DNA of 64,000 bases from Phocoena phocoena. Its lineage: Eukaryota > Chordata > Mammalia > Artiodactyla > Phocoenidae. The number at the start of each line of letters is the position of its first letter. The stretch's first letter is position 1. Shown one piece after another: positions 12,847-23,539 of the stretch. The notes beneath the pieces are model-generated. The model made no database searches. It saw only the letters and a program-made list of their open reading frames with translations, and was not told the origin of the DNA. The stretch is taken from NCBI RefSeq assembly GCF_963924675.1, contig NC_089222.1:1302001-1366000 (forward strand). The letters are read 5' to 3'. Both the position numbers and the translations under genes were made by a program.

Positions 12847-13758
12847 CGGCATAGTGAGTGGATTCAGGTATGGTGATTCTATGTGAAATAAGTCACACAT
12901 AAAAAGAAACATCATAAAATATCACTAATACACAGTATGTAAACTTGACTACACATGAACTGAATTACAAAACAGAACAGTCTCAAATTTAGAAAACCAA
13001 CTTTTGCTTTCTTATGGAGAAATGTGCGTTGGAGTGCTGCATAAAACCAGAGACTGAAATTAGCACAGATACCGTTCCATAAGTCAAATATGTAATAGAC
13101 AAGACCTACTCCTTGCTCAACGAAATGGACTCAACACCACATATTCAACGCCTAGGAATATACCTGACTAGGAAGAATCTTAAAACCCGTGGATATTTAT
13201 GTCTCCGTAAGAGAATCAAGAGTGTGTACAGCGGCATTAACGCAGCAGTGAAAATCCGATAAATCCTAGTGTCAAAAAAAAATTTCAAAAACAAAACACA
13301 ATGACAGTGAAATAGAGAGCAATTCTTAAATAACTCACACAGGGCATGTGATGCAACCTGGTTTACCACATCTACACCCAGAGCTGGGTGAGAGATAAGG
13401 CTGGACCCTTTGGGCTGATAGCATTGGTGAGGTTCAGTGAGCAAATGCAGACCCTTTGATGTCATACTGCCTGGTACCCATTCCATGGTTCCCAACTCTC
13501 CAGGTTCAAGGGATTCTTCCTTCTGCTAAAATTTGCATGGGAAACCCAGAGTATGCTCCACCGTGTGACTGGGAAACCTTTTTACATGCATGTCTGTTTT
13601 CGTCCCCTTGTACTCAGGTTCACCATTCCAGACCCTTTTCTTACACTCTCCCCATTTGGAGAGTCAGTGCCTTTAACCTCCTGTTTGGCACTGTTTGCAA
13701 TTTCTGCGCAAGATGAACAGGAATACGGAGAACCAATGGGAGACTATCTGTAGGTGTG

Positions 13759-13769
13759 TGCACGGGGAA
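13759..13769. repeat. Target-site duplication, left of L1
   Basis: TGCACGGGGAA here pairs with TGCACGGGCAA at 14442-14452 (one change at 13767). Uninterrupted monomers hold a single TGCACGGGCAA at this offset, which is the empty site. Confidence 0.85.
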
Positions 13770-13771
13770 AT

Positions 13772-14441
13772 ATTTTTTTTTACATTTTTATTGGGGTATA
13801 ATTGCTTTACAATGGTGTGTTAGTTTTTGCTTTATAACAAAGTGAATCAGCTATACATATACATATGCTCCCTGTGTCTTCCCTCTTGTGTCTCCCTCCC
13901 TCCCTCTCTCCCCCTTCCACCCCTCCAGGCTGTCCCAACGCCCTGAGCTAATATCCCTGTGCCTTGCGGCTGCTTCCCCCTTGCTATCTACCTTACTACA
14001 TTTGTTAGTGTGTATATGTCCATGACTCTCTCTCGCCCTGTCAAAACTCACCATTCCCCCTCCCCATATCCTCAATTCCGTTCTCCAGTAGGTCTGCGCC
14101 TCTATTCCTGTCTTATCCCTAGGTTCTTCATGACAATTTTTTCCTTTAAATTCCATATATATGTGTTAGCATACGCTATTTGTCTTTTTCTTTCTGACTT
14201 ACTTCACTCTGTATGACAGACTCTAGGTCTATCCATTTCATTACAAATAACTCAGTTTCATTTCTTTTTAAGGCTGAGTAATATTCCATTGTGTATATGT
14301 GCCACATCTTCTTTATCCATTCGTCCGATGATGGGAGCTTAGGTTCTTTCCATCCCCGGGCTATTGTAAATAGAGCTGTAATGAACATTTTGGTACATGA
14401 CTCTTTTTGAATTTTGGTTTTCTCAGGGTATATGCCCAGTA
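13772..14441 (-). mobile_element. LINE-1 3' fragment, minus strand, 5'-truncated
   Basis: A poly-T run at about 13773-13781 is the reverse complement of the poly-A tail. The 3' UTR follows with its pyrimidine-rich tract at about 13886-13926 (purine-rich in L1 sense), then the ORF2 C-terminus read on the minus strand at 14176-14388 (MFITALFTIARGWK, WIKKMWHIYTMEYYSALKRNE, QSEVSQKEKDK). The element is cut in ORF2 at the 14441 side. Length ~670 bp and an 11-bp target duplication fit ordinary 5'-truncated retrotransposition. It is a cetartiodactyl-type L1. Confidence 0.93.
14176..14388 (-). pseudogene. L1 ORF2 C-terminal fragment (inserted L1)
   Basis: Seventy codons ending in the usual L1 ORF2 tail. 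It keeps SSDEWIKKMWHIYTMEYYSALKRNETE. No reverse transcriptase or endonuclease domain is present, so it cannot act. Confidence 0.9.
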
Positions 14442-14452
14442 TGCACGGGCAA
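14442..14452. repeat. Target-site duplication, right of L1
   Basis: TGCACGGGCAA, the intact partner of 13759-13769; the satellite continues with TTTTAACACTCATTTCCC. Confidence 0.85.
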
Positions 14453-14654
14453 TTTTAACACTCATTTCCCAACAGGAAAAGGAATTAACCAAAGGCTCAG
14501 CATGCCGTGCTGGAACAAGATTAGGGCCTGAAGCAATCCTGCGGTTTTGTGCCCAGCTCACAAGAAAGCGAGTTGAGGAAAGGAGCTCAGGGGCACTGTC
14601 ATTCACATACCTGCAGACTTATAAATGACAGAAATCGTACAAAAATATATTGAA

Positions 14655-14802
14655 TTAAGGCTGCAAAGAGGACTTGAAAGTGGGGCAGAATTGCTGGAAT
14701 CCGATTTCAGGAGGTAGACGTGAATTGCTCTGAAAGCATAAGAGAAGTGGCAGAACCTCATCAATGAAGCACTTGGCCAAAAAGGGCATATGCATTTTTT
14801 CC
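14655..14802 (+). repeat. Truncated satellite monomer ending in its palindrome
   Basis: Diverged first 148 bp of a monomer (TTAAGGCTGCAAAGAGGAC...). The palindrome starts at 14773 and stops after 30 of 72 bp, six bases short of the dyad centre, where minisatellite begins with AGGGCCATC. Confidence 0.88.
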
Positions 14803-17800
14803 AGGGCCATCATTCACGGGAGGAGGAGGCTCCCAGCATGCTCCAGTGGCCAACAGAGGGCCCACGTTGCCAAGGCGATGTGAGCTAGCCAGGCAGGAGT
14901 GACCTGACATCAGAGGGCCCACCTCACAGAATGGTAGGGAACCCAGCCAGGATCAGACTCTCCCCAGAGGGCCCACATCACCAAGGTGATGGGAACCAGG
15001 CAGGAGTGTCCTCACACCCGTGGGGCCACATCATCAAAAGTTGAGGTACCCAGCACATGTGGCCTCAAACCAGAGGACCCACATCACCATGGGTTTCGGA
15101 GTGAGGCAGGCAGGATTAACCTCACAACACATGTCCCATTGTATACAAAAGGTGTGGAAACCAGCAGTTGGATCTTCCTAGCAGGCGGCCCAGAGCACTG
15201 AGGCTATGAGATCCAGGCCGGCATGGACTCACAACAGAGGGCCCTCATTGTGATTCTGTAAGCAACCCAGCCGTTGTGACCTCAGAGCAGAAGGCCCACA
15301 TCCCCATGGGGAAGGGAAACAAGCAGGAGTGTCATCGCAAGAGTGGGCACACATGAAAAAATGTGGGGAGCCCAGCAATTAGTGCCTGATGCCAGAGGGC
15401 CCTCATCACCGAGGGGCGGTGGCTCCCAGCCAGCTCCGACTGCTACCAGAGGGGCGACGTCGCCAATGCGGAGTGCGACAACCAAGCAGGAGTGACCTCA
15501 GAGCAGAGGGTCAACCTCACAGAAGTGTGAAGAACCAAAGAGGATCAGATTCTCACCAGAGGGCCCACATCACCAAGGGAATGGGAACCAGGCAGGAGTG
15601 TCCTCACACTAGTGGGGCCACATCACCGAAAAGTGAGGGACCCAGCACACGTGGCCTCAAACCAGAGGACACACATCACAAGGGAGCTGGGATTGAGGCA
15701 GGCAGGAGGAGCCTCAAAACAGAGGGACCATAGAATTAAAGAGGTGAAGAATCCCGCAGTTGGAACCTCCCAGCAGGTGGCCAGGAGCAGCGAGACTATG
15801 GGATCCAGGCCGGAGTGATCTCACACCAGAGGGCCGTCATCATGAAACTGTGAGCAACCTAGGCGTTGGGATCTCAGAGCAGAAGGCCCACATTCCCATG
15901 GGGTTGGGAACCTGTCAGAAGTGTACTCGCACCACAGGGCACACAGCAGAGAATTTAGGGAACCCAGGAGTTAGGGCCTGACGCCAGAGGGCCCTCATTA
16001 CCAAGGGGAGGAGACTCCAATCAGGCACCAACACCCAACTGAGGTCCCACGTCGCCAAGGTGACGTGTGACAGCCAGGTAGGAGTGACCTCACCGCAGAG
16101 GGCCTACCTCACAGAAGGGTGAGGAACACAGCCAGGATAAGACTCTCACCAGAGGGCCCACATCACCAAGGTGATCAGAACCAGGCAGGAGAGTCTTCAC
16201 ACCAGTGTGGCCACATCATAGAAAGGTGAGGAACCCAGCACATGTGGCCTAAACCAGAAGACCCACATCTCCAAGGGGCTCGGAATGAGGCAGGCAGGAG
16301 TAGCCTCACAACACAGGGCCCATAGAATAAAAAAGCTGAGGAATCCAGCAATGGGAACCTCCCAGCAGGCGGCCAAGAGCACCAAGTCTATGCGATTCAG
16401 GCCGCAGTAAACTCACAGCAGAGGGTCCACATCATGAAACTGCGAGCAACCCAGCCATTTGGACCTCAGAGCAGAAGGTCCACATCCCCAAGGTGTTGGG
16501 AGCATGGCAGGAGTGTCCTCGCACCACTTAGAACATATCAGAAAAGGTGGGTACCCAGCAGTTAGGGCCTGACGCCAGAGGGCCCTCATCACTGAGGGGA
16601 GGAGGCTCCCAGCATGTTCCAACTACCACAAGAGGGCCCACGTCGCCAAGGCGGGCTGTGCCAGCCAGGCAGGAGTGACCTCACAGCAGACGGCCCACCT
16701 CAAAAAGTGTGAGGAACCCAACCAGGATCAGACTCTCACCAGAGGGCCCATATCACCAAGGGGATGGGAACCAGGCACGAGTGTCCTCACACCAGTGGGG
16801 CCACATCACTAAAAGATGAGGAAACTGGCACATGTGGCCACAAACCAGAGGACCTACATCACCAAGGGGCTGGGAGTGACACAGGCAGGAGGAGCCTCCC
16901 AACACAGGGCCCAAAGAATAAAAAAGGTGAGGAACCCAGCAGTTGGAACTTCCCAGCAGGCGGCCCAGAGTACAGAGGCTATGGGATCTAGGAATGAGTG
17001 AACTAACACCAGAGAGCTAACATCAGGAAACTGTGAGCAACCCAGTCGTTGGAACCTCAGAGCAGAAGGTCCATATCGCCATGGGGATGGGAACATTTCA
17101 CGAGTGTCCTGGCATCACTGGGCTCACATCAGAAAACCTGGGGAGCCCAGCAGTTAGAGCCTGACGCCAGAGGGACCTCATCACCGAGGACAGGAGTCTC
17201 CAAAAGGATCCAACTGCCACCAGAGGGCCGACGTCACCAAGACAATGGGAGCAAGCCAGGCAGGAGTTACCTCAGAGCACAGGGCCCACCTCACAGAACG
17301 GTAAGGAACCCAGCCAGGATCAGACTCTCACCAGAGGGGCCACATCACCAAGGGGCTGGGAAACAGGCACGAGTGTCCTCACACCATTGGGGCCACATCA
17401 TCGAAAGGTGAGGGACCCAGCACACATGACCTCACACCAGAGGACACACATCACAACGGGGCTGGGATTGAGGCAGGCAGGAGGAGCCTCAAAACAGAGG
17501 GCCCATAGAATAAAAAAGGTGAGGAATCCCGCAGTTGGAACCTCCCAGCAGGCGCCCAGGAGCAGCAAGCCTATGGGATCTAGGCCGGAATGAACGCACA
17601 TCAGAGGGCCCTCATCATGAAACTGTGAGCACCCCAGCCGTTGGGACCTCAGAGCAGAAGGCCCAAATTCCCATGGGGTTGGGAACCTGACAGGAGTGTA
17701 CTCGCACCACAGGTCGCACATCTGCAAATTTTGGGAGCCCAGGAGTTAGGGTCTGACGCAAGAGGGCCCTCATTACCGAGGGACGGAGACTCGCAGCAGA

Positions 17801-20160
17801 CACCAACTCCCAACTGAGGGCACATGTCACCAAGGTGATGTGTGCCAGCCAGGCAGGAGTGACCTCACCGCAGAGGGCCTACCTCACAGAAGGGTGAGGA
17901 AACCAGCCAGGATAAGACTCTCACCAGAGGGCCCACATCACCAAGGGGATCAGAACCAGGCAGGAGGGTCCTCACACCAGTGTGGCCACATTATAGAAAG
18001 GTGAGGAACCCAGAACATGTGGCCTAAAACAGGGGACCCACATCTCCAAGGGGCTAGGAGTGAGGCAAGCAGGAGTATCCTCACAAAACAGAGCCCACAG
18101 AATAAACGTTGTGAGGAATCCAGCAGTTGGAACCGGCCAGTAGGCCACCCAGAGCACAGAGTCTATGGGATCCAGGCCACAGCAAACTCACAGCAGAGGT
18201 CCCACATCATGAAACTGTGAGCAACCCAGCGGATGGGACCTCAGAGCAGAAGGCCCACATCCCTATGGGGATGGGAACCTGACAGGAGTGTCCTCGGCCC
18301 ACTTCCACGAATCAGAAAATGTGGGAACCCAGCAGTTAGGACCTGAGGCCAGAGGACCCTCATCACCGAGGGGAGGAGGCTCCCAGCAGGCTCCAACTGC
18401 CACCATAAGGCCGATGTCACCAAGGCGGGGTGTGCCAACCAGGCAGGAGTGACCTCAGAGCAGAAAGCCCACCTCACAGAAGTGTGAGGAACCCAACAAG
18501 GATCAGACTGTCACCAGAGGGCCAACATCACCAAGGGAATGGGAACCAGGCAGGAGTGTCCTCACACCAGTGGGGCTACATCACCATAATTTGAGGGACC
18601 CAGCACACGTGGCCTCAAACCTGAGGACACACATCACCAAGGGGCTGGGAGTGAGGCAGGCCAGAGGATCCTCAAAACAGAGGGACCATAGAATAAAAAA
18701 GGTGAGGAATCCCACAGTTGGAACCTCCGGCAGGCAGCCAGGAGCAGCGAGGCTATGGGATCTAGGCAGGAGTGAACTCACACCAGAGGGCCCTCATCAT
18801 GAAACTGTGAGCAACACAGCCGTTGGGACCTCAGAGCAGAAGGCTCACATCCCCATGGGGATGGGAACCTGGCAGGAGTGTCCTTGCACCACTTAGCACG
18901 AATCAGAAAATGTGGGAACCCAGCAGTTAGGGCCTGAGGCCAGAGGGCCCTCATCACCGAGGGGAGGAGGCTCTCAGCAGGCTCCAACTGCCACCATATG
19001 GCCGACGTTGCCAAGGCGGGGTGTGCCAGCCAGGCAGGAGTGACCTCAGAGCAGAGGGCCCACCTCACAGAAGGGTGAGGAACCTAACCAGGATCAGACT
19101 CTCACCAGAGGGCCAACATCACCAAGGTGATGGGAACCAGGCAAGACTGTCCTAACAGCAGTGGGGCCAACATCACCAAGGGAATGGGAACCAGGCAAGA
19201 GTGTCCTCACACCAGTGTGGCCACATTATAGAAAGGTGAGGAACACAGCACATGTGGCCTCAAACAAGGGGACACACATCACGAAGGGGCTGGGAGTGAG
19301 GCATGCAGGAGGAGACGCACAACCGAGGGCCCATAGAATAAAAAAGGTGAGGAATCGAGAAGTTGGAAACTCCAAGCTGGAGGCCCAGAGCACTGACACT
19401 ATGGGATACAGGCCAGAGTGAACACACAGCAAAGGGCCCACATCATGAAACTGTGAGCAACCCAGCAGTTGGGACCACAGAACAGAAGTCCCACATGCCC
19501 ATGGGGATGGGAACCTGGCAGGAGTGACTCGCACCACTGGGCACACATCAGAAAATGTGTGGAGCCCAGCACTTAGGGCCTGACACCAGAAGGCCCTCAT
19601 CACTGAGGGGAGGAGGCCCCAGCACGCTCCAACTGCCACCAGAGGGTCCACGTCGCCAAGGCGATGTGCGCCAGCCAGGCAGGATTGACCTCACAGCAGA
19701 GGGCCCACATCATGAAAGTGTGAGCAACCCAGCCGTTAGGACCTCAGAACAGAAGGCCCACACGCTCATGAGGATGGGAACCTGGCAGGAGTGCCCTCGT
19801 ACCACTTAGCACGTATCAGAAAATGTGGGAACCCCGCCATTAGGGTCTGACGCCAGAGGGCCTCATCACCGCGGGAAGGAGGCTCCCAGCAGGCTCCAAC
19901 TGCCACCAGGGTGCCGAAGTCAACAAGGCGGGTTGTGCCAGCCAGGCAGGAGTGACCTCAGAGAAGAGGGCTCACCTCACGGATGTGTGAGGAACCCAAC
20001 CAGGATCAGAGTCTCACCAGAGGGCCCACATCACCAAGGGGATGGGAACCAGGCAGGAGTGTCCACACACCAGTGGGGCCACATCATCAAAAGATGAGGA
20101 ACCCATCACATATGGCCTCAAACCTGAGGACATACATCACCATGTGGCTGGGAGTGAGGC
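14803..20160 (+). repeat. GC-rich ~53-bp minisatellite in a 592-bp higher-order repeat
   Basis: Units of 51-57 bp start AGAGGGCCCACATCACC or a variant and end in TCACACC, TCAGAGC or similar. Eleven distinguishable units make a block of about 592 bp. The anchor GACTCTCACC (or variant) falls at 14956, 15548, 16141, 16731, 17323, 17916, 18506, 19097 and 20009, spaced 590-593 bp except the last (912). The array enters in unit 9 of the block and leaves in unit 3. Since 592 is not a multiple of three, the many open frames across it are accidental. I do not recognise it as a known satellite. Confidence 0.92.
19138..19905 (+). repeat. Rearranged higher-order copy in the minisatellite
   Basis: The spacing between anchors grows by about 320 bp. 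One extra unit lies at about 19,160-19,215 (CATCACCAAGGGAATGGGAA seen again). After unit 10 at about 19,640-19,696 the order jumps back to unit 6 (CATGAAAGTGTGAGC) and runs 6-7-8-9-10-11, a five-unit duplication of about 267 bp. Unequal exchange between units explains both. Confidence 0.8.
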
Positions 20161-20376
20161 AGGTATCTGGAGGGGCACATTTAACTCTAATTTCCCACCA
20201 GGAAGAGGAATTAACCAAAGGCTCAGAGTGCCGTGCCGGACCCTGATTATGGCCTGAAGCAAACCTGCAGTTTTGTGGCCAGCTTACAAGGAAGCGAGTT
20301 AAGAAAGGAGCTCAGGGGCACTGTAATTCACAAACCTGCAGAGATAAATGACAGCTATTGGCAAAAATATATCGAA
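20161..20376 (+). repeat. Diverged satellite, 3' end of a monomer
   Basis: AGGTATCTGGAGGGGCAC then TTTCCCACCAGGAAGAGG align with monomer offsets from about 1,524 to 1,747. It directly abuts the minisatellite. Confidence 0.85.
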
Positions 20377-21284
20377 GTAAGTCTGCAAAGAGGACTTGAA
20401 AACGAGGCAGAATTGCAGGAATCATATTTCAAGAGGTAGATTGGAATTGCATTTAAAGCATATGAAAAGCGGCAGATCTTTGACAGTGATGCACATGGAC
20501 AAAAAGTGCGTATACATTTTTCCTGAATATATTCAGGAAAAAACGCATATGAACATTTTGGCCAACCAAGTACTCCAGCAATGGAAATCCACACTACAAT
20601 GAAGTCACATTTCCCATTCGTCAAAAAGGCCATCTGAATAAAGTGTAAAAACCAGAAACACAGGACAGGCCATGGAGAACAGGGAGCCGTGTTATGCTGA
20701 TGGGCGGGATGTAAATTGCCAACAGACACTCTGGAGATGTTCATGGTGTATCCTGAAACATCTAAAAAACAAAGCTACAGAGCCTAGGGCACTTCCACTT
20801 TTGGCCCTATAGCTTAGGAAAATTAAAATCAACAAGACACAGCCAACACAAAATTTAGGGCTGCTGTGTTTACAAGAACCTCGAGTCCAGTACAAATTAA
20901 ATATCCCAGAAAGAAAAAAATGGATAAAGAAGTTGTGCTACTTACATACAACGGAATATCACTCAGCAGTGAAATCAATGTCATCAGGCCTGTAGCAGCA
21001 AATTGAGTGGATTTAATTATGATGATTCTAAGAGAAATATGTCACACAAAGAAAGATAATTATCATAAGATATCACTAATAGAGGGAGTGTAAACTTGGC
21101 TACACATAAACTGAATTACAAAACCGAACAGAGTCTCACATTTAGATAAAAACCTTATGCTTGCTTAAGGGGAAAGTTGAGTTGGGCTGCTGTATAAAAA
21201 CAGATTGAAATTAGCACACATACCATTCCATAAGCCAAATACTTAATAAACAAAACCTACTCTTTGCTCAACGAAATAGACTCA
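20377..21284 (+). repeat. Diverged satellite, first ~908 bp of a monomer
   Basis: Starts GTAAGTCTGCAAAGAGGAC and keeps the palindrome imperfectly at about 20,493-20,565 (CCTGAATATATTCAGG centre intact), the MENREP start region and the L1-derived part. It breaks off at CGAAATAGACTCATCC and is followed by an unrelated L1 fragment. Confidence 0.85.
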
Positions 21285-21287
21285 TCC

Positions 21288-22013
21288 ATGGTGTATCACC
21301 TCACACCTATTAGAATGGGCATCATCAGAAAATCTACAAACAACAAATGCTGGAAACGGTGTGGAGATAAGGAATCCTCTTCCACTATTGTTGGGAACGT
21401 AAATTGATACAGTCACTGTGGAGAACATTATGGAGTTTCTTATAAAACTAAGAATAGAATTACCATATGATACAGCAATCCCTCTACTGGGCATATACCC
21501 AGACAAAACCATAAATCAAAAAGAGACATTCACCACAATGTTCATTGCATCACTATTTACACTATCCAGGAAATGGAAGCAACCTAAATGCCCACAGACA
21601 GACGAATGCATAAAGATGTGGTACATATATAAAATGGAATATTACTAAGCCATAAAAAGGAATGAAATTGGGACATTTGTAGAGACATTGATGGATCTAG
21701 AGACTGTCATACAGAGTGAAGTAAGTCAGAAAGAGAAAAACAAATCTTGTATATTAATGCATATATGTGGAACCTAGAAAAATTGTACAGATGAACCGTT
21801 TTGCAAGGCAGAAATAGAGCAATACATGTATACAACAAACGTATGGACAACAAGGGGGGAAAGCTGTTGGGGATGGTGGTGGGAGGAGTTGAGATATTGG
21901 GATTGGTATGTATACATTTATATGTATACAGTAGATAACCAAAAACAACCTGCTGTATAAAAATATAAAATTAAATTCAAAATAAAAAAATAAAATTAAA
22001 AAAAGTAAAACAG
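21288..22013 (+). mobile_element. LINE-1 3' fragment, plus strand
   Basis: Begins ATGGTGTATCACCTCACACC, a stretch near the end of L1 ORF2. It runs through the ORF2 C-terminus (21418-21648: RIELPYDTAIPLLGIYPDK, FIASLFTLSRKWKQPKCP, KMWYIYKMEYY) and a 3' UTR (GTATACAGTAGATAACC...CCTGCTGTATAAAAAT) to an A-rich tail at about 21,957-22,013. No target duplication is evident. It is of another L1 subfamily than the minus-strand copies. Confidence 0.88.
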
Positions 22014-23315
22014 AAAAAATATTCTTCCCTTCACATACATGTATTTATATGAATAAATTATTTCCATGCTTATATCTGTAAATACACAAAAGAGGAATAA
22101 AATCTACCTTGAACCAAAAACGAAAAAAAGATAAAAAAGAACAGAACCCACCAGTTACACAGAGGAAAACCGTTTCAGGGCACTTGCTCCAATTGCAAAC
22201 AATTCTGAAGTTGGTCAGTGGTGGGGAATCATCTCCCATTCAGCCAGCATGCTCCTCGCAACAAGCGTCCTCACTGCAAAGCTGGGGGACCGTGCCGAGG
22301 TATCTGTGAGTAAACGTGGGCCGAGCCCCAGGCCAGCTGCTGCTGAAATGTTCCCACCCTTCCAAGGCTAAACACCTGAATATGTACAAGGACTTGAAAA
22401 CCTAGAGGAAGGGCCATGGAGCCACATGAGGGACAGCATGCCAGCCGACTTGGTGCCTGCAGGCCAGCCAGGATGGTCCTGGCCCTGGGTGCTCTTCTGG
22501 AAGCTCCCCATTTCCCTGCCTGAGATACCCCTGCTGTCCCGGCCCCCACTGCTTTCTTCCTTCCTCACCTGTGCCCAGGGAGAAATTCCAGCGGCAGGTG
22601 TGGGTGACACATCCTCTTCTTTAGCAGGTAGCATCTTGGCAACTGCTGCAGAAAGTCCAGCAGAGCCCCACTCACACTGGGACACCCACAAAGCCGTGGC
22701 CTCTCACTCCCTCCCACCAGCCCAGCCCCGAGACTGCTGACAGGGCAGAGAAAATGGCGTCAGGCACAGCTGCAGGGGCTCTTGCTGCCTGGAGCGGTGT
22801 TTATATTGATCTCAACCCAGGCACACCTGGGGAGGGCTGGCCGGCACGGTCAGGCTTCCCAAGCCAGCCAATAATCACCCCTCAGGGGCTCACAGTTGCT
22901 GAAAATGGAACTTGCTGAATTGGCCAGGTCCAAGGAACAGGTGTGGGCTCCTGAGAGTCAGGATAGACAAGGGGCTGCAGCTCTGGCTTGTTTTCTAATT
23001 ATATTATCTGGCCCATGAGTGGGAGACAACTTCAAGAAAACCCTCTCCTAATGAGAGGAACCCAGGAGTCAGGGAGAGGAGGGGTGGGTGGTGGTTGGAG
23101 ACAGAGGCCTGGTGCCCCGGGTGCAGTGGAAGTCTCTGGAAGACCAGGTGGAGGAGGCCGCACAGAGTGATGCCCAGGGTCACAGACCTGTCAGAGCTGC
23201 TGTTTGTTAGTTCAAGTCCTGCTCTGAGGTGCTCTGTGTCAGATCTGAGCGACAGGTGAGCTGGGAGTGCTCTGCAATGAGGGCTATGTGCATGGTTCCT
23301 GTGTGCCCAGCCCTG
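22014..23315. other. Unassigned sequence, AT-rich then GC-rich
   Basis: The first ~200 bp are A-rich; from about 22,250 the sequence becomes GC-rich. Several short frames exist on both strands (up to 107 codons), but they overlap, lack recognisable domains, and nothing resembles an exon series. It could be retroviral 5' sequence, an old mobile element, or captured single-copy DNA. I cannot assign it. Confidence 0.5.
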
Positions 23316-23317
23316 CC

Positions 23318-23535
23318 AAGGTACCTGCAAGGGTAGCTCTGTATCCTGGGAGGGGCCTGACCACGGGAGCCCCATGGACTGCAGAGGACCTGCCCAGGGA
23401 ATCCCATATCCTGGGAGGGGCCTGAACACGAGAGCCCCGTGGGCTGGGGTGGGGGTAGGGTACCTGCCCAGGTGAGCTCCATATCCTGGGATTGGCCTGA
23501 CCTCGAGAGCCCCATGGGCTGCTGGAGTCCTGGTA
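23318..23535 (+). repeat. Short tandem repeat, three copies of 65-75 bp
   Basis: TATCCTGGGA falls at 23342, 23407 and 23482, each followed by a GGCCTGAMC...GAGCCCC...GGGCTG-type stretch and preceded by a CCTGCC block. Copies differ by several bases. The long minus-strand frame here (23004-23564) is a by-product of the repeat. Confidence 0.75.
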
Positions 23536-23539
23536 AAGG

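Larger units (their letters stand above)
1..14654 (+). repeat. L1-derived 1.75-kb satellite, left array (8 monomers)
   Basis: The same ~1,747-bp sequence recurs head to tail; GTAAGCCTGC or its variant falls at 1, 1748, 3494, 5241, 6987, 8734, 10481, 12228 and (as a variant) about 14655. The last interval is longer by the size of an inserted L1. All copies have one orientation. Length and the cetartiodactyl-type L1 content match what I know of the common cetacean satellite, a heterochromatic repeat. The window edge cuts the array, so its left end is unknown. The phase is arbitrary. Confidence 0.93.
12228..14654 (+). repeat. Satellite monomer 8 (subfamily C) interrupted by L1
   Basis: An older type: CCTACAGCTTAGGG, CACCCAGCCACC and GGGACCTCTCTG in the L1 part, and a poorly preserved palindrome at about 12346-12417 (TTGTCTAAAAAGTGCGG left, intact right arm). 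Without the 670-bp L1 and the 11-bp target duplication it would be about 1,746 bp. Its only close relative in the window is the monomer at 60,168. Confidence 0.92.
12000..16060 (+). repeat. Large duplication, copy 1 (47,940-bp spacing)
   Basis: Every base aligns without shift to position +47,940: monomer 8 with its L1, the truncated monomer and the first two higher-order minisatellite copies. The homology that is specific to this pair starts between about 11,860 and 12,007. Copy 2 runs to the window end, so the true length is at least 4.06 kb and may be the whole 47.9 kb. Confidence 0.9.

Noticed and set aside
13851..14156. Frames of 101, 85 and 129 codons over the minus-strand L1 copies (also 61,767-62,156)
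   Set aside because: They cover the L1 3' UTR or the strand opposite to ORF2. Only the ORF2 C-terminus at 14176-14388 and 62116-62328 is real L1 coding sequence.
14986..20257. Many plus-strand frames with a repetitive MGTRQECPHTSGATS-like protein, and minus-strand counterparts
   Set aside because: All lie in the 53-bp minisatellite. Unit and block lengths are not multiples of three, all frames are used in turn, and there is no start signal, so they are translations of a non-coding repeat.
22426..22740. Possible exon-like frame of 104 codons with splice-like pyrimidine tract near 22,550
   Set aside because: A single short frame with no conserved domain and no companion exons; GC-rich sequence gives open frames by chance.
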